Notes: generated by a model from the sequence alone, not told the origin. A DNA stretch of 33,723 nt from Clostridia bacterium (GCA_017500855.1 JAFVYC010000001.1:1-33723), one strand, 5' to 3'; shown: positions 7,833 to 15,710, counted from the first letter of the stretch. Numbers and translations are program-made.

Positions 7833-7864
7833 TTATAAAAATAAAACAGGAGGTAAAAGTCAGA

Positions 7865-8371
7865 ATGGTAAATGAAGTAAAACTCAGTCCTGCTCAAATT
7901 GAAAAAAGAGAGATTGTTGAACAATTGAAGCAAAAAATTCAAGAATGCCAATCTTTCGTTATCATTGACTACAAGGGATTGACAGTTGCTCAAGATACCG
8001 AATTCCGTGCTGAATTCAGAAAGAACGACGTTGAGTACAGAGTTTTGAAGAACACATTGTTCCGCAAGGCTTTGAACGAACTTGGCTACACTGAATTTGA
8101 CGAAGCATTGAACGGACCAAGCGCATTTGCATTTGGTACTTCCGACGCTATAGCACCTGCAAAGGTTGCTGCCGACGGCATCAAGAAGTACAACACAATG
8201 AAAATCAAGTGCGGTATGTTCGACAAAAAGTTTGCAGATGCTGCAACTTGCGATGCTATGAGCAAAGTGCCCGGAAGAGAAACATTGCTTGCAATGTTGG
8301 TATCTGTTTTGTCCGCACCAATGCGCGGATTGGCAGTTGCTTTGAATGCAATTGCAGAAAAAGGTGAATAG
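7865..8371 (+). CDS. rplJ: 50S ribosomal protein L10
   Basis: The 168-residue product forms the base of the ribosomal stalk. The N-terminal globular domain binds 23S rRNA beside L11 (VEQLKQKIQECQSFVIIDYKGLTV...FRKNDVEYRVLKNTLFRKAL), and the C-terminal helix (about residues 135-168, ending VALNAIAEKGE) holds L7/L12 dimers. The start after CAGGAGGTAAAAGTCAGA is preferred over upstream in-frame codons that lie inside the leader terminator. It is followed by rplL after 103 nt. Confidence 0.97.
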   Translation: MVNEVKLSPAQIEKREIVEQLKQKIQECQSFVIIDYKGLTVAQDTEFRAEFRKNDVEYRVLKNTLFRKALNELGYTEFDEALNGPSAFAFGTSDAIAPAKVAADGIKKYNTMKIKCGMFDKKFADAATCDAMSKVPGRETLLAMLVSVLSAPMRGLAVALNAIAEKGE

Positions 8372-8474
8372 TTCACCACACTTCACGGAACGTTCCACCT
8401 CACGGAACAAAACACAAAACAAAAATATCGGGGCAAAAAGCCCAACAAAAAAATTTTAACAGGAGATTATAACA

Positions 8475-8843
8475 ATGGATATCAAAAAGTTTATTGAAGA
8501 GATTAAAGCTCTTACAGTTTTGGAACTCAACGAACTCGTTCACGCTATCGAAGAAGAATTTGGCGTAAGCGCAGCTGCTCCTATCGCAGTTGCTGGTGGC
8601 GCTGCTGCAGCTGCTCCAGTAGAAGAAGAAAAGACAGAATTCGACGTAGTTTTGAAGGCTGCTGGCGCAAACAAAATTACTGTTATCAAGGCTGTTCGTG
8701 AACTCACAGCTCTTGGTCTTGTTGAAGCAAAGAAGCTTGTTGAAAGCGCACCTGCAACAATCAAAGAAGCACTTCCAAAGGATGCTGCAGAAGATATGGT
8801 TAAGAAGCTTACAGAAGCTGGCGCAGAAGCTGAACTTAAGTAA
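8475..8843 (+). CDS. rplL: 50S ribosomal protein L7/L12
   Basis: The complete 122-residue stalk protein has an N-terminal dimerisation helix pair (residues 1-35), an Ala-rich hinge (about 36-52) and the C-terminal factor-binding domain (about 53-122) with [24 protein letters not shown], which recruits and stimulates translation GTPases. CAGGAGAT precedes the ATG. The 3' 156 bases (8688-8843) plus the terminator are the source of two diverged tandem copies downstream. The gene itself is intact and should be the functional one. Confidence 0.97.
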   Translation: MDIKKFIEEIKALTVLELNELVHAIEEEFGVSAAAPIAVAGGAAAAAPVEEEKTEFDVVLKAAGANKITVIKAVRELTALGLVEAKKLVESAPATIKEALPKDAAEDMVKKLTEAGAEAELK

Positions 8844-8874
8844 TTTAGTTTACAAACAACAAACTGTATCCAAA

Positions 8875-8904
8875 AAACTCCCATCTTGCATGGGAGTTTT
8901 TTTT
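8875..8904 (+). terminator. Intrinsic terminator of the rplJ-rplL transcript (copy 1)
   Basis: AAACTCCCAT pairs with ATGGGAGTTT around CTTGC, then more T. Two further copies exist at 9241 and 9554. Confidence 0.9.
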
Positions 8905-8996
8905 GTTAGAAACGGTAGCGTATTTAGAAATATTTGAGTTTGTGAGCATTGTTTTTTTTGTAGCAAAAGCAATATTGTGCTACACGGGGGTGTGGT

Positions 8997-9209
8997 TTGA
9001 TGAGTTTAGCGCAACACGGTGCGCAGGAAGTTGGTCAACCAGCCTTGGAAGACAAGGCTGTTCGTGAACTTACAGCACTTGGTCTTGTTGAAGCAAAGAA
9101 GCTTGTTGAAAGCGAACCTGCAACAATCAAGGAAGCACTTCCAAAGGATGCGAGCCGAGATATGGTTAAGAAGCTCACAGAAGCTGGCGCAGAAGCTGAA
9201 CTTAAGTAA
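8997..9209 (+). pseudogene. Truncated rplL copy 2 (open frame kept)
   Basis: A 70-codon open frame encodes the last 51 residues of L7/L12 behind a new 19-residue N-terminus ([19 protein letters not shown]) unlike L7/L12. The rplL part begins inside the first helix of the C-terminal domain, so the dimerisation domain, hinge and first strand are missing and the product is unlikely to fold as a factor-binding domain. It lies behind the rplL terminator, with no visible promoter and only a GGGGG stretch as a possible ribosome binding site. Four of the five isolated differences from rplL are synonymous third-position changes. Most likely a duplication remnant; a translated mini-protein is not excluded. 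Confidence 0.75.
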
Positions 9210-9240
9210 TTTAGTTTACAAACAACAAACTGTATCCAAA

Positions 9241-9269
9241 AAACTCCCATCTTGCATGGGAGTTTTTTT
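9241..9269 (+). terminator. Intrinsic terminator, rplL copy 2
   Basis: The stem and CTTGC loop are identical to the rplL terminator (AAACTCCCAT with ATGGGAGTTT), followed by T. Confidence 0.85.
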
Positions 9270-9308
9270 GTTGAGAATTGTATTTTTTTGCTACACGGGT
9301 GTGTGGTT

Positions 9309-9511
9309 TTGTGAGTTTAGCGCAACACGGTGCGCAGGAAGTTGGTCAACCAGCCTTGGAAGACAAGGCTGTTCGTGAACTTACAGCACTTGGTCTTGTA
9401 GAAGCAAAGAAGCTTGTTGAAAGCGCACCTGCAACAATCAAAGAAGCACTTCCAAAGGATGCGAGCCGAGATATGGTCAAGAAGCTCACAGAAGGCTTTC
9501 GCAGAAGCTGA
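9309..9511 (+). pseudogene. Truncated, frameshifted rplL copy 3
   Basis: This copy has the same head and rplL tail as copy 2, but the ATG is replaced by GTG (TTTTGTGAGT). One inserted base near 9494-9500 (GAAGGCTTTCGC where copies 1 and 2 have GAAGCTGGCGC) shifts the frame, so the last residues become EGFRRS and the AGAEAELK ending is lost. It has no promoter. It is a decaying pseudogene by all visible criteria. Confidence 0.82.
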
Positions 9512-9553
9512 ACTTAAGTAATTTAGTTTACAAACAACAAACTGTATCCAAAA

Positions 9554-9583
9554 AAACTCCCATCCTGCATGGGAGTTTTTTTT
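9554..9583 (+). terminator. Intrinsic terminator, rplL copy 3
   Basis: The same stem as the other two copies, with a CCTGC loop (one change), then a T run. Confidence 0.85.
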
Positions 9584-9761
9584 GTTGGGAATGGTAGCGT
9601 GTTTAGAAACATTTGAGTTTGTGAACATTGTTTTTTTGTATGGAATTGTATAGTTTTGCTACACGGGGATGTGGTTTTGCAACTTCTTGCACGTTGCAAA
9701 AAATGAGCATTTCTAGTTGAAAGAAACTTATTTTTGTTACCACGTGGTGGGTTTTTTGCAA

Positions 9762-10463
9762 CTAGTTGGTTTGTTTTGAAAGTTCTTTTTGTTGTTTTTG
9801 CAGTTTTGTCCAGTTGACAAAGGCGTACAAGTCGCTTACCAAAAACACAACAAAGCACAGCACCATGCACAAATTGCTGGAATCCTTGATGGTGGCAATC
9901 ACCCACAGCACAATCAGCACAATGTCGTTGGTGGCGTAGCCAATTGCGTAGTACTTGCTTCGGAAAATTCCAAAAAGAACTGCAACGGAACTTGTGAAAA
10001 TGGAAATTGTGCTAACAATCAGGCTTGCTGTGCCAAGCGCTTTCAACACAAAGTAGAACGCAACCGTCACAACTGCCGAAACTGCCAAAATGGCAACGGT
10101 TTTCTTTGCCCCAACTTCGGCAATTTCCACCTGCGTTTGTTGACCTTGGAATGGGTGCTTCAACCAAGTGATGATGGAAACGATGTTGCTTGGCATTGTC
10201 ATGCACACGTAGGTGATAACTTCGCCGTAGTAGTGGTTCTTGAAGGAAACAATGCCGTACAACGTGCTGAAAACAATGGTAAGCAATTGCCCCGTGATGT
10301 TGGCTTTTGCCAAAAACACAAGCGCAACTGCGCCAATCAGCGAGCCAACAAAAGTCAGCACGTCTTTGTTGGGGTTGATAACGAATGCAAAAGTCAGCAT
10401 TGCAATTGAGCCAACCAACAAAGCCCATTCAAATTTGGTAAAGTAAGCAAAAATTTTTTTCAT
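9762..10463 (-). CDS. pnuC: PnuC-type nicotinamide riboside/mononucleoside transporter
   Basis: The 233-residue, very hydrophobic protein has seven or eight predicted helices and the family pattern: ALVFLAKANITGQLLTIVFSTLYGIVSFKNHYYGE in the first half, ITWLKHP at the loop (Trp-containing PnuC motif), and YYAIGYATNDIVLIVLWVIA near the end. PnuC proteins take up nicotinamide riboside by facilitated diffusion for NAD salvage. The start is MKKIFAYF because AAGGAAAG lies just upstream on the minus strand; the frame extends 29 codons further into the ylmH-pnuC gap without support. It lies 80 nt downstream of ylmH. A perfect GTAGT-TTT-ACTAC palindrome (10492-10504) in the gap could be an operator. 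I see no convincing terminator after it. Confidence 0.85.
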   Translation of the reverse strand: MKKIFAYFTKFEWALLVGSIAMLTFAFVINPNKDVLTFVGSLIGAVALVFLAKANITGQLLTIVFSTLYGIVSFKNHYYGEVITYVCMTMPSNIVSIITWLKHPFQGQQTQVEIAEVGAKKTVAILAVSAVVTVAFYFVLKALGTASLIVSTISIFTSSVAVLFGIFRSKYYAIGYATNDIVLIVLWVIATIKDSSNLCMVLCFVVFLVSDLYAFVNWTKLQKQQKELSKQTN

Positions 10464-10491
10464 TTCTTTCCTTAAATATTGTTGTAGTGGT

Positions 10492-10504
10492 GTAGTTTTA
10501 CTAC
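10492..10504. promoter_or_regulatory. Small palindrome upstream of pnuC, possible operator
   Basis: GTAGT-TTT-ACTAC is a perfect inverted repeat 29 nt upstream of the pnuC start. A role in regulation is a guess from position only. Confidence 0.3.
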
Positions 10505-10543
10505 GAAACGGCAAAAGAATTTGGCGCAAAATCCGCACCCCGT

Positions 10544-11275
10544 CTAGCAAAAAACGGAAAACTGCATGTAGGTTTTGCCTTTTTTGCTTTGCCCGTTTGT
10601 TCCGTCAAAAACAAATTTGCCGTAGCCCCGAACGGAAGTTGCTTCGCCAACTTTCAACACACGGGTGGGCTTGTTTGCAACGCTTCCGTCAATTTGCACC
10701 TTGTCACGCTCAATCAACTGCTGTGCGCTTTCCCGAGAAATGGAAAACACCTTGGCAATCACGTTGTCTAGCCTGTTGGAACTTACGGGCACGGCAATTT
10801 GCTTGGTACGTGGTGCGCAATTTGGTGGCAATTGTTGCAAAATCTTGACCTCGACGTTGTTTTTGCCAATTGAGGTTAGTTGTTGTTGAACAAGTGGCAA
10901 CACGCTGTTGTGTACCACAACAAACACACCGTCCTGAACAAAAATGTCGCCAACCTTGTTGCGTTCAATGCCAAGCGCCATCAATGCGCCAAGCACGTCC
11001 CTGTGCGACAATTCTGTGGAAAATTTGCCACCAAGAAGCACGCATTCAAGCACCGTCAGCGGAAATTGACTATTTGGCATTGTTTCTTCTCCAAACCTTG
11101 CAATTTTGCGTTGGCAAAAACTTCCGCCATCTTCAAAAAACACAGGGCAGGGGGAGATTTTTTGTACCGTTGCAATTTCCTGTTGCGTCAAAAAGTCCGT
11201 AAAGGTGCAAACGCCAAGTTTTTGGCTACGACTTGCCAATTCGGCTATTCGTTTGTTGAAATCCTGAATGCTCAT
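10544..11275 (-). CDS. ylmH: YlmH-like S4-domain RNA-binding protein
   Basis: The 243-residue product has the YlmH layout. The N-terminal part includes FTDFLTQQEIATVQKI and the GG..CQRKIARFGEE segment, equivalent to the family's GGY..AER block. The middle part has LSHRDVLGALMALGIERNKVGDIFV (about residues 97-121). The C-terminal S4 domain is at about residues 175-235 (NRLDNVIAKVFSISRESAQQLIERDKVQIDG). YlmH binds ribosomal 50S-peptidyl-tRNA complexes and is usually encoded in the division cluster near sepF and divIVA; here it stands alone with pnuC. Its ATG lies only 7 nt from a TATAAT and has no Shine-Dalgarno, so the mRNA may be leaderless. Confidence 0.87.
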   Translation of the reverse strand: MSIQDFNKRIAELASRSQKLGVCTFTDFLTQQEIATVQKISPCPVFFEDGGSFCQRKIARFGEETMPNSQFPLTVLECVLLGGKFSTELSHRDVLGALMALGIERNKVGDIFVQDGVFVVVHNSVLPLVQQQLTSIGKNNVEVKILQQLPPNCAPRTKQIAVPVSSNRLDNVIAKVFSISRESAQQLIERDKVQIDGSVANKPTRVLKVGEATSVRGYGKFVFDGTNGQSKKGKTYMQFSVFC

Positions 11276-11281
11276 GCGTAT

Positions 11282-11310
11282 ATTATACAATATAGTGGCA
11301 AAAAGCACAA
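11282..11310 (-). promoter_or_regulatory. Promoter of ylmH, very close to the start codon
   Basis: On the minus strand: TTGTGC (11310-11305), a 17-nt spacer and TATAAT (11287-11282). The expected transcription start, 7 nt after the -10 box, is 11275, the A of the ATG. Confidence 0.65.
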
Positions 11311-11343
11311 GCAAACAAACGGGCAAAATGTGCCACAAAGCAC

Positions 11344-11372
11344 TTGCCAACGTCTTCAAAAAGTTGTACAAT
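11344..11372 (+). promoter_or_regulatory. Possible promoter of the mrp gene
   Basis: TTGCCA (11344-11349), a 17-nt spacer and TACAAT (11367-11372). It implies a leader of about 175 nt containing two hairpins (11488-11510 and 11523-11542). Confidence 0.45.
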
Positions 11373-11522
11373 ACTGTGTGTTGAAACTTTCCTTGCAAAA
11401 CTTCACACGTGCGCATGTGTTGAAGTGTGCATATCATTTTGGTTTTTGCAAAGTTTGCATGGCAAAAAGCAACACGTTTCAACAATTCCGTTGCCACTTT
11501 TTTGCAACGGCAAAACACAAAA

Positions 11523-11542
11523 TTCGGCACCCGTATGCCGAA
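11523..11542 (+). promoter_or_regulatory. Hairpin abutting the mrp ribosome binding site
   Basis: TTCGGCA pairs perfectly with TGCCGAA around CCCGTA, ending immediately before AAAGGAG (11543-11549). A second hairpin (CCGTTGC 11488-11494 with GCAACGG 11504-11510) lies upstream. No known riboswitch was recognised. Confidence 0.5.
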
Positions 11543-11554
11543 AAAGGAGCAAAA

Positions 11555-12373
11555 ATGTCCGAATGTACTCACGATTGTTCCACTTGTGCGGAAAATTGCA
11601 GTCAACGCAAATCTTTCAAGCAAGATGGCAACAAACACTCTCGCATCAAAAAAGTTATTGGCGTAGTAAGTGGAAAAGGTGGCGTTGGCAAGTCCATGGT
11701 CACAAGCCTTTTGGCAGTTTCCATGCAACGCCTTGGCTTCAAAACGGCAATTTTGGATGCCGACATCACCGGCCCGTCCATTCCACAAGCCTTTGGCATT
11801 CACGACAAGGCGTTTTCTACCGAACTTGGCATTTTGCCTTTGCAAAGTCAAGGCGGAACAAAGGTCATGTCCATCAACTTGCTTTTGGAAGAGGAAACTG
11901 ACCCCGTTGTGTGGCGTGGTCCCGTCATTGCCGGTGCAGTCAAGCAATTTTGGACGGACGTGGTGTGGCAAGACGTAGATTTCATGTTTGTAGACATGCC
12001 CCCGGGAACAGGCGACGTACCATTGACTGTTTTTCAATCCTTGCCGTTGGATGGCATTGTCGTTGTCACAACGCCCCCACAACTTGTGGAAATGATTGTT
12101 GGCAAAGCAGTCAAAATGGCGGAAATCATGCACGTTCCCGTGCTTGTCTTGGTGGAAAACATGTCCTACTTCCTTTGCCCAAACTGTCAACAACGCCACA
12201 GCGTGTTTGGCGAAAGCCACGTGGAAGATTTTGCCCAAGCCAACGGCATTTCGGCAGTTTGCAAAATGCCCATCAATCCACAACTTGCAACGCTTTGCGA
12301 CAACGGCGAAATTGAAAACGCCGACGTCGACTTGGACGAAATTGTCGACACTCTTTGTCGTTTGGTAAAATAG
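11555..12373 (+). CDS. mrp: Mrp/NBP35-family iron-sulfur carrier ATPase
   Basis: The 272-residue P-loop protein has the deviant Walker A GKGGVGKS (residues 40-47), the DADITGPSIP switch, and MPPGTGD, all diagnostic of Mrp/NBP35/Ind1 proteins that bind and transfer Fe-S clusters. Two Cys clusters are present: an N-terminal Cys4-x3-Cys8-x2-Cys11-x3-Cys15 set, which resembles NBP35-type proteins, and the C-terminal CPNC (Cys208, Cys211), which bridges a 4Fe-4S cluster across the dimer. The start ATG follows AAAGGAG. The gene is divergent from ylmH and ends at a terminator. The partner apo-proteins cannot be predicted. Confidence 0.92.
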   Translation: MSECTHDCSTCAENCSQRKSFKQDGNKHSRIKKVIGVVSGKGGVGKSMVTSLLAVSMQRLGFKTAILDADITGPSIPQAFGIHDKAFSTELGILPLQSQGGTKVMSINLLLEEETDPVVWRGPVIAGAVKQFWTDVVWQDVDFMFVDMPPGTGDVPLTVFQSLPLDGIVVVTTPPQLVEMIVGKAVKMAEIMHVPVLVLVENMSYFLCPNCQQRHSVFGESHVEDFAQANGISAVCKMPINPQLATLCDNGEIENADVDLDEIVDTLCRLVK

Positions 12374-12410
12374 CCACCCCGTGGTGCAAAAAACTGCAAA
12401 ACAAACAACA

Positions 12411-12438
12411 GGCAAGTGCTTTTTGCGCTTGCCTTTTT
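12411..12438 (+). terminator. Intrinsic terminator after mrp
   Basis: GGCAAGTGC pairs with GCGCTTGCC (one U-G pair) around five T, followed by TTTTT. Confidence 0.85.
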
Positions 12439-12514
12439 CTATGGAAATTGCCTTTTATATTATTTATTATAGAATTTTTTTGTGATACTATAAAAATTGA
12501 GAATAGAAAAACTC

Positions 12515-12543
12515 TTGACATTGACGGCCTAAAAAATTATAAT
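12515..12543 (+). promoter_or_regulatory. Promoter of the Na+/phosphate cotransporter gene
   Basis: TTGACA (12515-12520), a 17-nt spacer and TATAAT (12538-12543). Confidence 0.85.
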
Positions 12544-12592
12544 AGTATAGGACAAAGTTGGATTTTTTCAATTTTTCCAAAGGAAGGCTTAT

Positions 12593-14326
12593 ATGATAAA
12601 CGTTATATCGGCAAGTTCGCTTCAAATTGGCGACATCATTTTCCAAGTGGTACAACTGCTTGCAGGCCTTGGCGCATTCCTTATTGGTGTGCAAATCATG
12701 TCCGACAGCATGACCAACCTTGCAAACGTTGGCATGAAAAAGATGTTCCAACGCATTGGCAACAACAAGTTCGTTGGCGTGGGCATAGGCGCAGCATCAA
12801 CGGCAATCATCCAAAGCTCTTCGGTAACAACGGTAATGGTGGTCGGCTTTGTTAACGCAGGCGTCATGACGTTGCAACAGGCAACAACCATCATCATGGG
12901 CGCAAACATTGGTACTACAATCACGGCGCAAATTGCTGCATTGCAGTCCTTCGACTTTATGCAGTACGTCATCATCCTCACTTTCGTTGGTTTCTTTGCA
13001 ATGTCCATCGCAAAATCCGAAAAGTGGAAAACGTTTTGGAACTTGATTGCCGGTTTGGGCCTTATCTTCCTTGCTTTGGAAGTCATGTCCATGGCAGTTG
13101 AACCCTTCAAGGAAAGTCAACAAATCAAAGATTTGCTTGCAAGCATCAACAATCCGTTCTTGTTGCTTTTGGCAGGTGTGCTACTCACTTGCTTGTTGCA
13201 ATCTTCTTCGGCAGTTACCACAATTGTCATCGTCATGGCAAGTGGTGGTCTCATCATTGGCGGAACGGTAGACGGTGGTGTTTCCAACGGCGCACTGTTT
13301 GTTATTCTTGGTTCCAACATCGGTACTTGTATCACTGCAATTCTTGCAATGACCAACGCCAACACCAACGCAAAGCGCTCGGCAATCATTCACTTGCTGT
13401 TCAACTTGCTTGGTTCCGTCATTTTCTTTGTGTTCCTTATGTTGTGGCCAACCTTCATGCAAGACACCTTGAACAAGTGGTTTGTCGAAGCAGGCACACA
13501 AATTGCAATGTTCCACACCTTCTTCAACGTGACTTGCACGCTTGTGTTCCTTCCTTTCACACACTTGTTCGTCAAGTTGGCAACACTCATTTTGCCGGAC
13601 AAAAAGGCAAAGGAAAGCGCAACAGGCGCACCAACTTTGAAGTACGTAGACGATCGCTTTGTTGCAACGCCTTCCATTGCTGTTCACCAAGCAAAAAAAG
13701 AAGTGCGTGAAATGGGCGACATCATCATGCAAACTTGCGACGAAGCAGTTTTGGGCTTTGTCAAAACCGACACAAGCAAGGAAGCCATCGTTGCGCAACG
13801 CTTGCAAGAAGTTGGCGTGTTGAACCAACGTTTGGTGCAATACTTGGTAAGCGTTTCTGCCAACGTCAAAACCTCCACACACAGCGAAGGTACAATTTCC
13901 AATTTGTACTACGTGATGGGCGACGTTTTGCGTGTTGGCGACCTTTCCCACAACATCACCAAGTACACGCAAAAAGTGGCAAACGGCGAAGTTACCTTCT
14001 CGGAAACGGTGTACGTGGAAGTGCAAAAGTTGTACTCCAAGGTGCGTGAACTGTACTCCGTTGCAATGGATTGTTTCTTGGACAAAGACTTCGAATTGCT
14101 CAAAGTTGTGGAAAGCATGGAAGAAGAAATCGACGGAATTCGCCGTGACCTTGTCAACAGGCACATCGAACGCTTGAACAAGGGCGAATGCAACCCTGCA
14201 AGCAACGGCGTGTTCATCAACCTCATTGGCAACCTCGAACGTATGGCAGACCACCTCACGTTCATTGCCGAAAGCATCACAAAGCACCCCGACACCTACA
14301 CGGCAACGGCAACTGCAAACAACTAG
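12593..14326 (+). CDS. Na+/phosphate cotransporter with C-terminal PhoU-like domain
   Basis: The 577-residue protein has the two inverted Na_Pi_cotrans repeats with hallmark QSSS motifs (QSSSVTT at residue 74 and QSSSAVTT at about 203). In NptA/YjbB-like transporters these line the sodium and phosphate site. About eight to nine membrane spans occupy residues 10-330. The cytosolic C-terminal region (about 355-565) is helical and PhoU-like, with a coiled-coil pattern and the ending GNLERMADHLTFIAESI. In other bacteria such proteins move phosphate, inward or outward depending on the gradient. The start follows AAAGGAAGG. It has its own strong promoter; only a weak 5-bp hairpin follows, so some read-through into pgk is possible. 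Confidence 0.92.
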   Translation: MINVISASSLQIGDIIFQVVQLLAGLGAFLIGVQIMSDSMTNLANVGMKKMFQRIGNNKFVGVGIGAASTAIIQSSSVTTVMVVGFVNAGVMTLQQATTIIMGANIGTTITAQIAALQSFDFMQYVIILTFVGFFAMSIAKSEKWKTFWNLIAGLGLIFLALEVMSMAVEPFKESQQIKDLLASINNPFLLLLAGVLLTCLLQSSSAVTTIVIVMASGGLIIGGTVDGGVSNGALFVILGSNIGTCITAILAMTNANTNAKRSAIIHLLFNLLGSVIFFVFLMLWPTFMQDTLNKWFVEAGTQIAMFHTFFNVTCTLVFLPFTHLFVKLATLILPDKKAKESATGAPTLKYVDDRFVATPSIAVHQAKKEVREMGDIIMQTCDEAVLGFVKTDTSKEAIVAQRLQEVGVLNQRLVQYLVSVSANVKTSTHSEGTISNLYYVMGDVLRVGDLSHNITKYTQKVANGEVTFSETVYVEVQKLYSKVRELYSVAMDCFLDKDFELLKVVESMEEEIDGIRRDLVNRHIERLNKGECNPASNGVFINLIGNLERMADHLTFIAESITKHPDTYTATATANN

Positions 14327-14396
14327 ATGTTCAAGCCTTTTTGGCTTTACATAAACTTCAACAAAAACAAATAAATTACATAAAGGAGCATTAACG

Positions 14397-15710
14397 ATGA
14401 ACAAAAAGAGCATCAAAGATGTAAACGTACAAGGTAAAAGATGTTTGGTACGTGTTGACTTCAACGTACCCATGAAAGACGGTGTTATCACCGACGAAAA
14501 CCGCATCAACGGCGCATTGCCAACCATCAAATACTTGATGGAACACGGCGCAAAAGTTATTTTGTGTTCCCACCTTGGCAAACCACACAACATCTTCAGC
14601 CCAAACTTCAAACTTAACAAAAAAGAAAAGAAGGCTTTGGAAGCACTTCCCGAAGCAGAAAGAGAAAGCGCAAAGGCAGAAATGATTGCAAAAGCATTGA
14701 AAGGCGATGCAAAGAAATTCTCCCTTCGTCCCGTTGCAGAAAGACTCAACCAACTTTTGGATGGCAAAGTTACTTTTGCTACCGACATTGTTGGTGAAGA
14801 TGCGCAAGCAAAAGTTGCTGTACTCAAGGAAGGCGAAGTTGTTTTGTTGGAAAACACACGTTTCGACGCCGGCGAAGAAGGCCGTGACGAAGAATTCTGC
14901 AAAAAACTTGCTGCCTATGCCGACATCTACGTTAACGACGCATTCGGCACAGCACACCGTTCCCACGCAAGCACAGCAGCAATTGTTGAGTACGGCTTTG
15001 TTAAGGAAGCAGTTTGCGGTTTCTTGATTGAAAAGGAACTTTCCGTAATGGCAGACGCTCTTGAACACCCCGTTCATCCTTTCGTTGCAATTTTGGGTGG
15101 CGCAAAAGTTGCCGACAAACTCAACGTAATCAACAACCTTTTGGAAAAATGCGACACACTCATCATTGGTGGCGGTATGGCGTACACGTTCTTGAAGGCA
15201 AAGGGCTACGAAGTTGGCAAATCCTTGCTTGACGAAACAAAAATTGACTACTGCCGTGAAATGATGGCAAAGGCGCAAGAACAAGGCAAACAACTTTTGT
15301 TGCCTGTAGACTGTGTGACAATTGCAGATTTCCCAAGCCCAATCGATGCTCCTGTAGAAACAACAGTTGTTGATGCCGACAGCATCCCTGCTGACCGTGA
15401 AGGCGCAGACATCGGCCCCAAAACTTGCCAAATCTATGCTGACGCTATCAAGAGCGCAAAAACAGTTATTTGGAACGGCCCAATGGGTATTTTCGAAAAC
15501 CCAATTTTGGCAACAGGCACAAACGCAGTTGCAAAGGCAATGGCAGAAAGTTCCGCAACAACAATCATCGGCGGTGGCGACAGCGCTGCAGCAGTTGCAC
15601 AACTTGGCTATGCCGACAAGATGAGCCACGTTTCCACAGGTGGTGGAGCAAGCCTTGAATTGTTCGAAGGCAAAGTTCTTCCCGGCATTGATTGCTTGAA
15701 CAACAAGTAG
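14397..15710 (+). CDS. pgk: Phosphoglycerate kinase with an enlarged N-domain loop
   Basis: The 437-residue product converts 1,3-bisphosphoglycerate and ADP to 3-phosphoglycerate and ATP. RVDFNVP is at residues 19-25, the substrate-binding SHLGKP at 58-63, and the C-terminal nucleotide domain ends with GGGDSAAA and [13 protein letters not shown]. It is about 40 residues longer than the usual 390-400. The surplus is a charged, helix-prone insertion at about residues 66-107, between SHLGKP and LRPVAERL, rich in Lys, Glu and Ala. AAAGGAG precedes the ATG. It is the first gene of a glycolytic cluster with tpiA and gpmI, with no terminator between them. Confidence 0.96.
   Translation: MNKKSIKDVNVQGKRCLVRVDFNVPMKDGVITDENRINGALPTIKYLMEHGAKVILCSHLGKPHNIFSPNFKLNKKEKKALEALPEAERESAKAEMIAKALKGDAKKFSLRPVAERLNQLLDGKVTFATDIVGEDAQAKVAVLKEGEVVLLENTRFDAGEEGRDEEFCKKLAAYADIYVNDAFGTAHRSHASTAAIVEYGFVKEAVCGFLIEKELSVMADALEHPVHPFVAILGGAKVADKLNVINNLLEKCDTLIIGGGMAYTFLKAKGYEVGKSLLDETKIDYCREMMAKAQEQGKQLLLPVDCVTIADFPSPIDAPVETTVVDADSIPADREGADIGPKTCQIYADAIKSAKTVIWNGPMGIFENPILATGTNAVAKAMAESSATTIIGGGDSAAAVAQLGYADKMSHVSTGGGASLELFEGKVLPGIDCLNNK

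Larger units (their letters stand above)
8688..9680 (+). repeat. Tandem partial triplication of the rplL 3' region
   Basis: Three direct repeats start at 8688 (inside intact rplL), 9054 and 9365, so the periods are 366 and 311 bp. Each has the last 156-157 bp of rplL, the same 3' UTR with terminator, and a spacer with a GCTACACGGG-type motif. Copies 2 and 3 are each preceded by a 52-bp head absent before copy 1 (about 9002-9053 and 9313-9364). Copies 2 and 3 share GCGAGCCGA where copy 1 has GCTGCAGAA, so one derives from the other. Copy 2 lost about 45 bp of spacer that copies 1 and 3 keep. Confidence 0.93.

Noticed and set aside
9002..9060. tRNA fragment at the head of the rplL copies
   Set aside because: AGTTGGTCAACC followed by a hairpin recalls a D-arm plus anticodon arm, but the 5-nt loop lacks U33 and no acceptor or T arm follows.
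10464..10543. NAD-sensing riboswitch before pnuC
   Set aside because: PnuC genes are sometimes under such riboswitches, but the 80-nt gap shows only a small palindrome and no match to the known NAD-II core that I can recognise.
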